From an uncultured Bacteroidales bacterium (GTDB taxonomy: Bacteria > Bacteroidota > Bacteroidia > Bacteroidales > F082), in NCBI GenBank assembly GCA_900317155.1, contig ONFO01000001.1, positions 1-64,000 on the forward strand: a stretch of DNA of 64,000 nucleotides, given 5' to 3'. Within the stretch, counting starts at the first letter, position 1. Each line of letters opens with the position of its first letter. The notes beneath the pieces were generated by a model. The model ran no database searches. It was not told where the DNA came from and saw only the letters and a list, made by a program, of their open reading frames with translations. The position numbers were made by a program, and so were the translations under genes. Shown one piece after another: positions 45,423-53,386 of this stretch.

Positions 45423-45995
45423 TTATTGCCTCAAAATCTCAAATGTGTTGTTTTCGTTCAGCTTGATGATGGTTGAGCTTTTGGGTTTGCAGAAGCTGTC
45501 GTGATAGAGCTGCACCACATAATCGACCTTGTTTTTGATTTCATCGCAGATGTCGCTGAAAATCATCGATGAAGGTTGTCCGGTCAGGTTGGCCGATGTC
45601 GAGGTGATGGGCTTGCCGAGGCGGCGGATGACTTCCTTGCAAAACTCGTTGTCAACCACGCGGATGCAAATGCTCTTGTCGTCGGAAACGGCCTTGGCCA
45701 AGTTCTTGCTTTCGGGATAGATGATGCTCAACGGACTTTTGGCACCCTTGATGAGGTCGTAGGCGATGGCAGGCACGTTAACCACATAATCCTGAAGCCT
45801 TTCCACAGAATCGACGAGGATGATGAGGCTCTTGTTGAGCGGGCGTTGCTTGACGGCATACACGCGCAGGCAGGCTTTGTTGTTGGTGGCGTCGCAGCCC
45901 ACACCCCAGATGGTGTCGGTAGGGTAGAGGATGGTCTTTCCGGCTTTCAGTGCCGCTACCGTGCGTTCTATTTCTTGTTCAAATGCTTCTTCCAT
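45423..45995 (-). CDS. L-threonylcarbamoyladenylate synthase (TsaC/YrdC family)
   Basis: A 190-residue enzyme that makes threonylcarbamoyl-AMP from threonine, bicarbonate and ATP, the first step of the t6A37 tRNA modification. The YrdC fold is clear: YPTDTIWGVGCDATN, KQRPLNKSLIILV and the C-terminal TSTSANLTGQPS. It has the short TsaC form without a Sua5 C-terminal domain. A palindrome lies between its start and the upstream glycosyltransferase. Confidence 0.92.
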   Translation of the reverse strand: MEEAFEQEIERTVAALKAGKTILYPTDTIWGVGCDATNNKACLRVYAVKQRPLNKSLIILVDSVERLQDYVVNVPAIAYDLIKGAKSPLSIIYPESKNLAKAVSDDKSICIRVVDNEFCKEVIRRLGKPITSTSANLTGQPSSMIFSDICDEIKNKVDYVVQLYHDSFCKPKSSTIIKLNENNTFEILRQ

Positions 45996-46017
45996 TTTTT
46001 TTCTTTACTATGACTTG

Positions 46018-46075
46018 TGACCATGACTATGACCTGACTCACGGTCAAAGTGGTCATGGTCATAGTCATTGGTCA
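46018..46075. repeat. Intergenic imperfect palindrome (family B)
   Basis: A long inverted repeat with arms of about 18-24 bases (left begins TGACCATGACTATGACC, right ends CATAGTCATTGGTCA), pairing with single-base bulges, and an inner TGAC/GTCA hairpin. It has the same general design as the repeats at 20692 and 27713 but a different core. It lies between the glycosyltransferase stop and tsaC. Confidence 0.65.
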
Positions 46076-46078
46076 TTG

Positions 46079-46837
46079 TTACTTGTCTTTTATTTTACTT
46101 CTCAATAAATTATACTTGTGCCTATTAGCCTGCATCATCACGCGGCAGATGCTGAATCCCGTCTTGCCGTAGAGGAAGCCGCCTTTTATTATATAGGTGC
46201 GAATGAAATTGATGCTCGGGCTGAAAAGATAGGGTAGGAGGCTCGTTTTCTTGCCACGTTCGTAGTACGACTGTGCACCCAGTTCGGCGAAATGGAACTG
46301 CTGCTTGCGGAAGGCCTCGGGCGTGTCCCAGGAATAGTGCAGCAGATCGCCATGCAAGAAGGTTTTCTTCGGCTCGCTCTTGTAGTTCAGCCATTCGTGG
46401 ATGATGCCTTCCCACTCAGCGAAACCGCGCCTCCAGATGCGTATCTTGGTCTCTGGATAAAGCCCGCAACCTTTCACCCACTGACCGCAGTAGTTGTTGA
46501 GGCGGTTCATGGCGAAGACTTCGTTTTCGGCGATGTCTTTGTTTTTCAGTGCTTTGATGGACTGTTTTAGTTCATCCGACAAGGCTTCATCGGCATCGAT
46601 GCTGAAGATGAGGTCGCAGGTGGCGAGTTCGTCGGCGAGGTTCTTCTGGTCAGAGTAGCCGAGCCAGTCTTGGGTGAAGAACTTGGCATCGTAGCGATCG
46701 CAGATGGCTTCGGTCGCATCGGTGGAATGCGAGTCAACAACGATGATCTCGTCGGCAATATCTTGAACGGAGTCAAGGCATTGCGCGATTTTCTGCTCCT
46801 CGTTGAAGGTGATGATGACGACCGAGAGGGTGTTCAT
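46079..46837 (-). CDS. Family 2 glycosyltransferase (WaaE/KdtX-like)
   Basis: A 252-residue GT-A enzyme: LSVVIITFNEEQKIAQCLDS at the N-terminus, VVDSHSTDATEAICDRY, the metal-binding SIDADEALSDEL and the WaaE-like middle with YCGQWVKGCGLYPETKIRIWRRG. Relatives add a sugar to the lipopolysaccharide core. The family start is the ATG at 46837; the frame opening at 46957 runs across both divergent promoters. It is separate from any visible LPS cluster. Confidence 0.88.
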   Translation of the reverse strand: MNTLSVVIITFNEEQKIAQCLDSVQDIADEIIVVDSHSTDATEAICDRYDAKFFTQDWLGYSDQKNLADELATCDLIFSIDADEALSDELKQSIKALKNKDIAENEVFAMNRLNNYCGQWVKGCGLYPETKIRIWRRGFAEWEGIIHEWLNYKSEPKKTFLHGDLLHYSWDTPEAFRKQQFHFAELGAQSYYERGKKTSLLPYLFSPSINFIRTYIIKGGFLYGKTGFSICRVMMQANRHKYNLLRSKIKDK

Positions 46838-46853
46838 GCGTTCAAAATTTCCG

Positions 46854-46881
46854 CAAAAGTAGGCTTTTTTTCTTATTTTTG
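46854..46881. promoter_or_regulatory. Overlapping divergent promoters
   Basis: CAAAAGTA (46854-46861; TACTTTTG on the minus strand) serves the glycosyltransferase, and TATTTTTG (46874-46881, plus strand) serves the DUF5131 gene at 46902. Only 12 bases separate the two -7 elements, so each -33 region lies on or beyond the other's -7 element and they cannot easily be occupied together. Confidence 0.65.
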
Positions 46882-46901
46882 TGGACTTTTCGTGAGACTT
46901 T

Positions 46902-47705
46902 ATGTCCGAGCATTGGGAAATATACGCTGACTGGAATCCATGGCACGGTTGCACCAAGATTAGTCCTGGGTGTAAGTATTGCTATGTGTATCGCCAGGAT
47001 GAGATGTACGGCAGCGAGATATCAAGCAGCGAATGCAGAAAGACGGGCAATTTCAACCTGCCCATGAAGAGGAAGCGCGACAAGTCGTGGAAGATAGAGA
47101 GCGGCAAACTGGTGTTTACCTGCTTTACCTCCGATTTCCTTCTGAAAGATGCGGATGAATGGCGGCCGGAATGCTGGCAGATGATGAAGCAGCGGAACGA
47201 CCTTTGGTTTTTCTTTTTCACCAAGCGCATCGACCGTTTCATGGAGTGCGTACCAGATGACTGGGGCGATGGCTATGACAATGTCATCGTGGGCTGTACG
47301 GTGGAGAATCAGGAGATGGCGGATTATCGCTTGCCCATTTTCTTGTCGCTCCCCATCAAACACAAGAGCATCATTGCATCCCCGTTGATTACAGCCATGG
47401 ATCTTACCCCTTATCTCGATGTCACGATAGAGGAAGTGTCGGTAGGCGGTGAGTCGGGGGCTGAGGCAAGACCATGCAACTACGATTGGATACTTGCCCT
47501 TCGCGAGCAGTGTATCGCCAAAAATGTCGCCTTTCGCTTTCATCAAACGGGTGCCCATTTCATCAAGGATGGAAAGATGTTTTCTGTGCCACGGTGCTAT
47601 CAGTTGAGTCAGGCCCATAAGGCAAACATTGACTACAAGATAGGCAAATACCTTGTGCCCGCGACGGTGAAGTTCGAATGGAAAGACAGCGATTATCACG
47701 ATTGA
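46902..47705 (+). CDS. DUF5131 (phage Gp37/Gp68-like) protein with a radical-SAM-like cysteine cluster
   Basis: A 267-residue protein starting WNPWHGCTKISPGCKYCYVYRQDEM, with Cys17, Cys24 and Cys27 spaced CX6CX2C as in DUF5131. Other blocks are LVFTCFTSDFLLKDADEWR, WFFFFTKRIDRF, VGCTVENQEMADYRLP and GGESGAEARPCNYDW, all typical of this family. The pattern resembles radical-SAM enzymes, and relatives occur in phages and islands; the reaction is unknown. The start is 20 bases after a good promoter. It opens the accessory stretch that also holds the ATPase at 47916. Confidence 0.85.
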   Translation: MSEHWEIYADWNPWHGCTKISPGCKYCYVYRQDEMYGSEISSSECRKTGNFNLPMKRKRDKSWKIESGKLVFTCFTSDFLLKDADEWRPECWQMMKQRNDLWFFFFTKRIDRFMECVPDDWGDGYDNVIVGCTVENQEMADYRLPIFLSLPIKHKSIIASPLITAMDLTPYLDVTIEEVSVGGESGAEARPCNYDWILALREQCIAKNVAFRFHQTGAHFIKDGKMFSVPRCYQLSQAHKANIDYKIGKYLVPATVKFEWKDSDYHD

Positions 47706-47793
47706 CTAATGATTTTACCATTGACAGCTTGAAAGAAGATATTCGCCCATGTGTTGAATGCTTTCTGCGGGTTGTGGAGCACATTGTGGTATC

Positions 47794-47879
47794 TTATCGA
47801 ATATAATCGATGAAAATAATGCATTTTTGTCGATTATAAACGATAAAAAATATATATTTTTATCGAACATAATCGATAA
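47794..47879. repeat. Three palindromes at exact 33-base spacing upstream of the ATPase gene
   Basis: Three 20-base elements with a 7-6-7 layout: TTATCGA ATATAA TCGATGA (47794-47813), TTGTCGA TTATAA ACGATAA (47827-47846) and TTATCGA ACATAA TCGATAA (47860-47879). Their centres are at 47803.5, 47836.5 and 47869.5, i.e. 33 bases or about three helical turns apart, all on one face of the DNA. The third lies 5 bases before the -7 element and covers the -33 position, so binding there should block transcription. The bound protein is unknown. Confidence 0.8.
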
Positions 47880-47884
47880 AGTTA

Positions 47885-47892
47885 TATCTTTG
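47885..47892 (+). promoter_or_regulatory. Promoter -7 element for AAA ATPase 1
   Basis: TATCTTTG is a perfect TAnnTTTG, 23 bases before the ATG at 47916 and directly after the third palindrome. Confidence 0.7.
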
Positions 47893-47915
47893 CAGTCGTA
47901 AAAAAACGAAAAACC

Positions 47916-49166
47916 ATGTTAAGAAAGGACTTGATTAAGGATATTATCGTTGAAAATCAGCGTTTTATTTCGTCGGTAAGCTTTTTTGAGCGCGACTACG
48001 CGTTTGAAGACGCACTGAATTACGTGCTTGTGGGCTTGCGCCGTGCTGGAAAGTCATATTTGTTGTATCAGCGCATCCATCAATTATTGGAAATAGGCCA
48101 TCGTATGGAGGAAATCTGCTATTTCAACTTTGAGGATGATCGTTTGGGAATAATGACTTTGGCCGATTTGGACATCATCAAGTCTGCTTACGAGGAAATG
48201 TTTGATACCCAACCTGTTTTCTTCTTTGACGAGATTCAGATTGTTGAGGGTTGGGAGAAATTTGCACGGCGGTTGGCCGACCAAAAATACAGGGTTTACA
48301 TCACCGGCAGCAATGCCAAAATGTTGAGTTCGGAGATTGCGACCACTTTGGGCGGACGTTATATGATTATGGAAGTGTTTCCACTTTCATTTGCTGAGTA
48401 TTTGTCTTTTTCGGGCATTAACGTGAAGGAAAAGAATGCCTTGCATCTTCATAGAAAGGAGATTGTGAAGCATTTCGAGACTTATTTCCGTTTCGGTGGT
48501 TTGCCCGAGGTGATGAATGTGGCCGATAAACGCTCATGGCTCAGCGGATTGTTCAACAAAGTTTTTTTTGGCGATTTGATTGCGCGTTACGACATCCGCA
48601 ATGACTTTGGTCTGCGCATTTTGGCCAAAAAGTTGGCGGAAAGCGTAAAGCAGCCTTCATCTTACAACCGTTTGGCTAATGTGGTAAGTTCGACTGGCAA
48701 AAAGGCCAGCACTGATACAGTCATTGATTATGTGAATTACATGTGCGAATCGTGGCTGCTGCTTCCGTTGGAGAACATCATCGGCAAATTGACCGAACGC
48801 AACACCCAACGCAAGTATTATTTCATCGACAATGGCATCCTCAACCTGTTTTTGTCCGACCCAGAGGCCAGCCTTTTGGAGAACATGGTGGCCATTAACT
48901 TGATAAGGAAATACAAGAACGAGGTTTATTTCTACCATAACGGCGTGGAGGTCGATTTCTACTTGCCCGAGCAAAAAAAACTTATTCAAGCCTCTTATTC
49001 CCTGCAAGACGAAAGCACTTTCCAACGCGAAACCGAGGCCTTAGTTAAGGTTTCCAAACGCTTGGAAGTGAATGATTTGATGATTATCGCAAAAGATGAA
49101 GAAACTATCTTGGAAAAGGACGGCAAGACCATTCAGGTGGTGCCGCTATGGAAGTGGATGATATAG
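47916..49166 (+). CDS. AAA_14/DUF4143 ATPase, copy 1
   Basis: A 416-residue ATPase. Walker A is GLRRAGKS (about residues 40-47), Walker B VFFFDEIQ (about 100-108), sensor 1 YITGSNAKML, then LGGRY. The C-terminal half is DUF4143, a degenerate PD-(D/E)XK-like fold: EVDFYLPEQKKLIQASYS keeps the Asp but has Gln-Ala-Ser where an active nuclease has Glu-x-Lys. The role of the family is not established; it is very common in Bacteroidetes. Expression is probably controlled by the three palindromes upstream. No partner gene is obvious; the gene to the right is a remnant. Confidence 0.87.
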   Translation: MLRKDLIKDIIVENQRFISSVSFFERDYAFEDALNYVLVGLRRAGKSYLLYQRIHQLLEIGHRMEEICYFNFEDDRLGIMTLADLDIIKSAYEEMFDTQPVFFFDEIQIVEGWEKFARRLADQKYRVYITGSNAKMLSSEIATTLGGRYMIMEVFPLSFAEYLSFSGINVKEKNALHLHRKEIVKHFETYFRFGGLPEVMNVADKRSWLSGLFNKVFFGDLIARYDIRNDFGLRILAKKLAESVKQPSSYNRLANVVSSTGKKASTDTVIDYVNYMCESWLLLPLENIIGKLTERNTQRKYYFIDNGILNLFLSDPEASLLENMVAINLIRKYKNEVYFYHNGVEVDFYLPEQKKLIQASYSLQDESTFQRETEALVKVSKRLEVNDLMIIAKDEETILEKDGKTIQVVPLWKWMI

Positions 49167-49561
49167 ACGGGTTATTTTGTCAGATGTTTTTGAAATGAAA
49201 ATGTATCTAGTGATGAAGAAGTCGAGAGGTAAAAAGGATTTGGAGATTTTTTTCTTATTTTTGCAGCATTATAGAATACAAGGCCATGAGTCACACCGAT
49301 ATTCTTCATCAAATTCAGCAATTGGCAGACAAGTGGCCTGTTACAAGAATGTCGAACAGGATAAAATCGTATTGGTTGAGTTTGTGGGAAAAAGCGATTA
49401 TGATTACACTTGTTATGCCATGGAAGAAAATACTGCGCCACGAATTGCTTTGACGGGGCTTTTGTTGAGAAAGTAATTGGGCTGATTTATGAAGTCCTAA
49501 TAGTTCTATCCTCAATAAGAAAAATTGTTTATTTGCTTAATCATGTATAAATAGAAACGAA
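49167..49561. other. 395-base gap with one promoter and a broken small gene
   Basis: This stretch between the ATPase and the WG-repeat gene holds the promoter at 49256-49263 and the remnant reading frames listed separately. Nothing else is visible: no tRNA, no clear terminator, and no copy of the palindromes that lie upstream of the ATPase. Confidence 0.6.
49256..49476 (+). pseudogene. Frameshifted small gene with an intact promoter
   Basis: TATTTTTG (49256-49263) is a perfect -7 element 22 bases before ATG 49286. That frame starts MSHTDILHQIQQLADKW and reads on to a stop at 49451-49453 (55 residues). The overlapping frame 49336-49476 gives protein-like sequence ACYKNVEQDKIVLVEFVGKS...LTGLLLRK but has no start of its own after the promoter. 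Joining the two at about 49336 gives one protein of about 64 residues with plausible composition, so a single-base change probably broke it. The product is not recognised; a sequencing error is also possible. Confidence 0.45.
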
Positions 49562-50602
49562 ATGAATAGAGTTTTCAGGTGTTTATTGGCTTTGACGCTT
49601 TTTTGTGTAGCTTGTCAAAACGATGGAATTATTGATGATAATTCAAGAAGATTTCCCGTCTGTGTGGATGGGAAATGGGGATATATTGACACCACTGGTG
49701 CTATTGTTATCGAGCCAAAGTTTGACTATGCAAGTAGCTTTTTCGAAGATCTTGCAAGTGTGAAAACTGATGGCAAGTATGGCTATATTGATAAAAGAGG
49801 AAGATTTATTATTGATCCACAATTTGAAACAGCAGGGAATTTTTCTGAGGGGGTGGCTAGTGTTAAGAGGTTGTCTGATGGAAAAGCAGGTTATATCAAC
49901 AAGGAAGGAGAGTATGTTATCGCCCCTCAGTTTGATGATGTTACAGGTATTTTTGTCGAAGGGTTGGCAGCGGTGAAGAGTGGCGATTTGTATGGTTATA
50001 TTGACAAAACGGGAAAATTTGTTATAAATCCAATGTTTGATGTTGTTGGGCTTTTTTCTGAGGATCTTGCAGTGGTGGTAACTGATGATAAGTGGGGCTT
50101 TATTGACAAGGTAGGGAATAGAATAATCAAGCAAATGTATGGCTCTGCACAGGGATTTTCCGAGGGGCTTGCATTGGTATTAACTGGAGGCAGGTGGGAG
50201 TATTACAATAATACGTGGTTAATGGTTGATGGAGAGTATTGTTATATTGACAAAGAAGGGGAAATCATAATTAACCCTCATTGTAGCAATGCCTTGTCTT
50301 TTTCAGAAGGTCTTGCTGCAGTGAGAATAGATGGTCTTTGGGGCTATATTGACAAAATGGGTAATGTTGTGATCAATCCACAATTCGACTATTTTGCAGA
50401 TGATTTTTCTGAAGGGTTGGCAAGTGTGCAAATTGGTGGTATGAATGGCAAGTATGGTTATATTGACAAAGAAGGGAATATCGTTATTAATCCACAGTTT
50501 GATCATGCATATAGTTTCTCTGAAGGACTGGCAAAGGTTAAGATTGATGGTAAGCTGGGCTATGTCAACAAAAAAGGCAAAATTGTATGGATTGAGAAAT
50601 GA
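49562..50602 (+). CDS. WG-repeat lipoprotein
   Basis: A 346-residue protein with a lipoprotein signal (lipobox FCVAC, Cys about 19) and then about eight WG/KWG repeats of 35-45 residues, of the form WGYIDKxGxxVINPxFDxxxxFSEGLAxVxxxGK. Several repeats carry Tyr-Gly in place of Trp-Gly. WG repeats form beta structures and are thought to mediate protein binding; the role here is unknown. The repeat number could vary between strains. It has only a weak upstream signal: no TAnnTTTG was seen. Confidence 0.85.
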   Translation: MNRVFRCLLALTLFCVACQNDGIIDDNSRRFPVCVDGKWGYIDTTGAIVIEPKFDYASSFFEDLASVKTDGKYGYIDKRGRFIIDPQFETAGNFSEGVASVKRLSDGKAGYINKEGEYVIAPQFDDVTGIFVEGLAAVKSGDLYGYIDKTGKFVINPMFDVVGLFSEDLAVVVTDDKWGFIDKVGNRIIKQMYGSAQGFSEGLALVLTGGRWEYYNNTWLMVDGEYCYIDKEGEIIINPHCSNALSFSEGLAAVRIDGLWGYIDKMGNVVINPQFDYFADDFSEGLASVQIGGMNGKYGYIDKEGNIVINPQFDHAYSFSEGLAKVKIDGKLGYVNKKGKIVWIEK

Positions 50603-50685
50603 TACCTTTGTTCGAACGGATTTTCAATTCGACCATGTTTAACTAGCGATTCGTAAAACGCATCGCCTCTTTCCCGGAAAATTCC

Positions 50686-50693
50686 TATCTTTG
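50686..50693 (+). promoter_or_regulatory. Promoter -7 element for the VWA-like gene
   Basis: TATCTTTG is a perfect TAnnTTTG, 21 bases before the ATG at 50714. Confidence 0.65.
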
Positions 50694-50713
50694 CGCCCTT
50701 ATAAGAGCAATCG

Positions 50714-52786
50714 ATGAATATCGGAATCCCAATATGGATGTTAGCTTTGTCGCTGCTGGCTGGTGTAGCGGCAGCCGCATTGTTGTATTTCCGAAACAAG
50801 AAACAGCACTATGGCAAAGCATTGACAATCATTTTGTTTGCGCTGCGGACATTGATAGTCGGTATGGTGGTGCTGCTGCTCTTCAACCCGTTGATAAGGC
50901 AGAAGTTCAGTTCGGTGGAGACGCCAACCATTATCCTTGCACACGACAATTCTTCATCCGTCATTCTATGCAAGGATTCAGCGTTTTACAAAAAGGATTA
51001 CCAGACCCAAGTTGAGCAGTTTAGGAGAGACTTGAACGCTGATTTTCAAGTCGATGAATACCTCTTTGGTGAGGAAGTCCGCGATTTTGAGCAACTTGAT
51101 TTCTCTGACCAACTGACGGACTTGTCGTCGCTCATAAAGACTTTGGACAGAAGATATTACAAGCGCAATGTGGGCGCGGTGCTGCTTTTTTCCGATGGTA
51201 TCTACAACCGTGGTTTTGAGCCAGAGTTGGTGGCGGAGAACTTTTCGTTCCCCATCCATACTGTGGTTTTAGGCGATACGGTTTCCTATCCCGACCTCGC
51301 CATCCGCAACGTGCATTATAATAAGGTGGTGTCGCTCGGTGCGACATTTCCCGTCCGCGTTACAGTGGCCGCTCGCGACTTGGCTGGACGTAAGGCACAA
51401 CTGACCCTCAAGGAAAGCGGTCGCCTCATTGAGAAGCGCGACATTGAGATTCCGTCCAACCGCTTTTCCAAGGAAATTGACTTCATGCTCGACGCCACCA
51501 AGAAGGGCGTGATGGCCATCGACATAGAGGTGAGCGGCATCGCTGAGGAGGAGCAACTGCTGAACAATGTGCGTCATATCTATGTCGAGGTGCTCGATCA
51601 GAAATATAAGCTGCTTTGCGTGGCTGCTTCACCGCATCCCGACTTGGGTGCCTTGCGCAGCGTGCTCAACGACAACTATGAGGTTGACTTCTGCTTTGGC
51701 AAGGAGGACTTGCCTGAGTTCAGCAACTATGACCTGGTTATCCTGCATCAAGTGCCCTCTGCACGCACTGACTTTGCAGCTTTGAAGTCGCAGTTGGACA
51801 AAAATGTGAAACAGCCCGTATTCTTCATCGTTGGCAACGACACCGACCGCGATATGATTTGCAAGTTGCAGAATGTCTTTGCCTTGCATTCGGGCGCAAC
51901 CAACACCTTGATGGATGTCAAGGCGCATCAAAACACGGCCTTCTCGACCTTCACCTTTGATTCGAAGTCGGAGCAACTCATCTCGAAATACCCACCTTTG
52001 GCCTTGCCGCATCTGGAAATCAACGCTTTGAAATCGCACGACGACCTGTTGCTACAAGAGGTGATGGGCATCAAGTCGGGCCTGCCGCTGTTGAGCTTTG
52101 CCAACGATGGGCGTAAGATGGCCTTCTTGTTTGGTACTAACATTTGGCGTTGGAGGCTGTATGAGTATTACCAAAACAAGAACCACGATGTGTTTGACGA
52201 GATGTTCTCCAAGTCGCTGAAATACTTGTTGCTGTCGGCCAACGATGGTTCGGCCATCTATGCCAAGGAGACCTATTACAGCAACGAGCCTGTCATCATC
52301 ACCGCTGAGTTGCGCAACCCGAACAACGAACTCGTGACCGACCCCGACCTGACCATTCAAATCGAGAATAAGCTGACAGGCGAGACTTACGACTACACCT
52401 TCTCGAAACGCGACCATGACTATGAATTGAACGCTGGACTTCTGCCTGAGGGCTTGTATACCTATAAGGTTCAAGCACAGATGGGCGAGCGTAAGATCAA
52501 TGTGAACGGCACCTTTAGTGTGGTGGCCATCGGCATTGAGGCACAGCAGCTTACCGCTGACATCGACCGGATGCGCACCATAGCTCGCCTGACCAACGGA
52601 AACTGCTACACTGCCCGCGAGTTGCAACAACTTTTTGCCGACTTGCACAATGATTCGCGCATCACCTCCGTTGAACACCATGAGAGCCGCTTTGAGGACT
52701 TGATCCACTCCAAGTGGATCTTCTTCGTGCTCATCGGTCTGGCTGCCGTGGAATGGCTCTTGCGCAAAATGTTTGGCAGTTATTAA
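50714..52786 (+). CDS. Large membrane protein with a VWA-like domain
   Basis: A 690-residue protein with two N-terminal membrane helices (about residues 6-26 and 37-58), a VWA-like region beginning TIILAHDNSSSV (a degenerate DxSxS metal site), a long mixed region with a glutamine-amidotransferase-like fold (YKLLCVAASPHPDLGALRSVL), an immunoglobulin-like segment and a C-terminal helix (about 668-686). The layout matches uncharacterised proteins of Bacteroidetes that sit near aerotolerance (Bat) type genes elsewhere, but no such neighbours are here. Function unknown. The SlyD gene follows 47 bases later. Confidence 0.7.
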   Translation: MNIGIPIWMLALSLLAGVAAAALLYFRNKKQHYGKALTIILFALRTLIVGMVVLLLFNPLIRQKFSSVETPTIILAHDNSSSVILCKDSAFYKKDYQTQVEQFRRDLNADFQVDEYLFGEEVRDFEQLDFSDQLTDLSSLIKTLDRRYYKRNVGAVLLFSDGIYNRGFEPELVAENFSFPIHTVVLGDTVSYPDLAIRNVHYNKVVSLGATFPVRVTVAARDLAGRKAQLTLKESGRLIEKRDIEIPSNRFSKEIDFMLDATKKGVMAIDIEVSGIAEEEQLLNNVRHIYVEVLDQKYKLLCVAASPHPDLGALRSVLNDNYEVDFCFGKEDLPEFSNYDLVILHQVPSARTDFAALKSQLDKNVKQPVFFIVGNDTDRDMICKLQNVFALHSGATNTLMDVKAHQNTAFSTFTFDSKSEQLISKYPPLALPHLEINALKSHDDLLLQEVMGIKSGLPLLSFANDGRKMAFLFGTNIWRWRLYEYYQNKNHDVFDEMFSKSLKYLLLSANDGSAIYAKETYYSNEPVIITAELRNPNNELVTDPDLTIQIENKLTGETYDYTFSKRDHDYELNAGLLPEGLYTYKVQAQMGERKINVNGTFSVVAIGIEAQQLTADIDRMRTIARLTNGNCYTARELQQLFADLHNDSRITSVEHHESRFEDLIHSKWIFFVLIGLAAVEWLLRKMFGSY

Positions 52787-52792
52787 ATCCGA

Positions 52793-52830
52793 AACAACAA
52801 TTAAACAATTAAACAATAAACAATTCAACA
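52793..52830 (+). repeat. Short AACAATT-type repeat leader before slyD
   Basis: The bases just before the SlyD start are four or five imperfect copies of an 8-base unit (AACAATTA). Similar AACAA-type leaders precede valS (58632-58680), exbB (7137-7165) and dnaE. They are A-rich and may help translation where no Shine-Dalgarno sequence exists. Confidence 0.5.
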
Positions 52831-52832
52831 CT

Positions 52833-53372
52833 ATGAAGATTCAAGATCAAGCCGTCGTCACGATGACCTACGTCCTGCGTGAAAACGACGAAAACGGTCC
52901 CATCCTTCAGGAGACCACGAAAGAGAACCCCTTTGTTGCCATCTTTGGCATGCACCAACTGTTGCCCAAGTTTGAAGAGAACTTGATGGGCAAGGAGCCT
53001 GGCGACCATTATGCCTTCCACCTGACCCCAGAAGAGGGCTACGGCGAGCGCGATGAGGCCTATGTGATGGACCTCGACAAGAACATGTTCATGCAAAACA
53101 ACGTGCTGATGGACATGGTGAAAGTCGGGGCCCAGCTGATGATGCAGACCTCTGACGGTCGCCCGATTGCTGGTATCGTCCGCGAGATTGGCGACAATCA
53201 CGTGAAGATGGACTTCAACCACGACATGGCGGGCAAACACCTCCATTTCTCGGGCGAAATCCTCGATGTGCGCGAGTCGACCGATGAAGACTTCAGCGCA
53301 GGTGGCTGTGCCGGTTGCGGCGGCGACTGCGGTGATGGTGGTTGCGAAGGTTGTGGCGGCGGTTGCAACTGA
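52833..53372 (+). CDS. FKBP-type peptidyl-prolyl isomerase, SlyD-like
   Basis: A 179-residue protein folding helper. The FKBP core with inserted flap domain is clear: VTMTYVLRENDENGPIL, the MHQLLPKFEENLMGKEPGD region, TPEEGYGERDEAYV and IVREIGDNHVKMDFNHDMAGKHLHF. The last 22 residues are rich in Gly and Cys (eight Cys in a GCxGCGGDCGDGGC-like tail), which in SlyD binds nickel or zinc. The frame opens at 52773 inside the previous gene; the ATG at 52833 gives the normal start. No hydrogenase genes are nearby, so the tail may serve metal storage or sensing. Confidence 0.92.
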   Translation: MKIQDQAVVTMTYVLRENDENGPILQETTKENPFVAIFGMHQLLPKFEENLMGKEPGDHYAFHLTPEEGYGERDEAYVMDLDKNMFMQNNVLMDMVKVGAQLMMQTSDGRPIAGIVREIGDNHVKMDFNHDMAGKHLHFSGEILDVRESTDEDFSAGGCAGCGGDCGDGGCEGCGGGCN

Positions 53373-53386
53373 TTTTAATATGCTGT

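Noticed and set aside
47794-47879. CRISPR array
   Set aside because: The three regular repeats are palindromic 20-mers with 13-base AT-rich spacers, too short for a CRISPR, and no cas gene is near.
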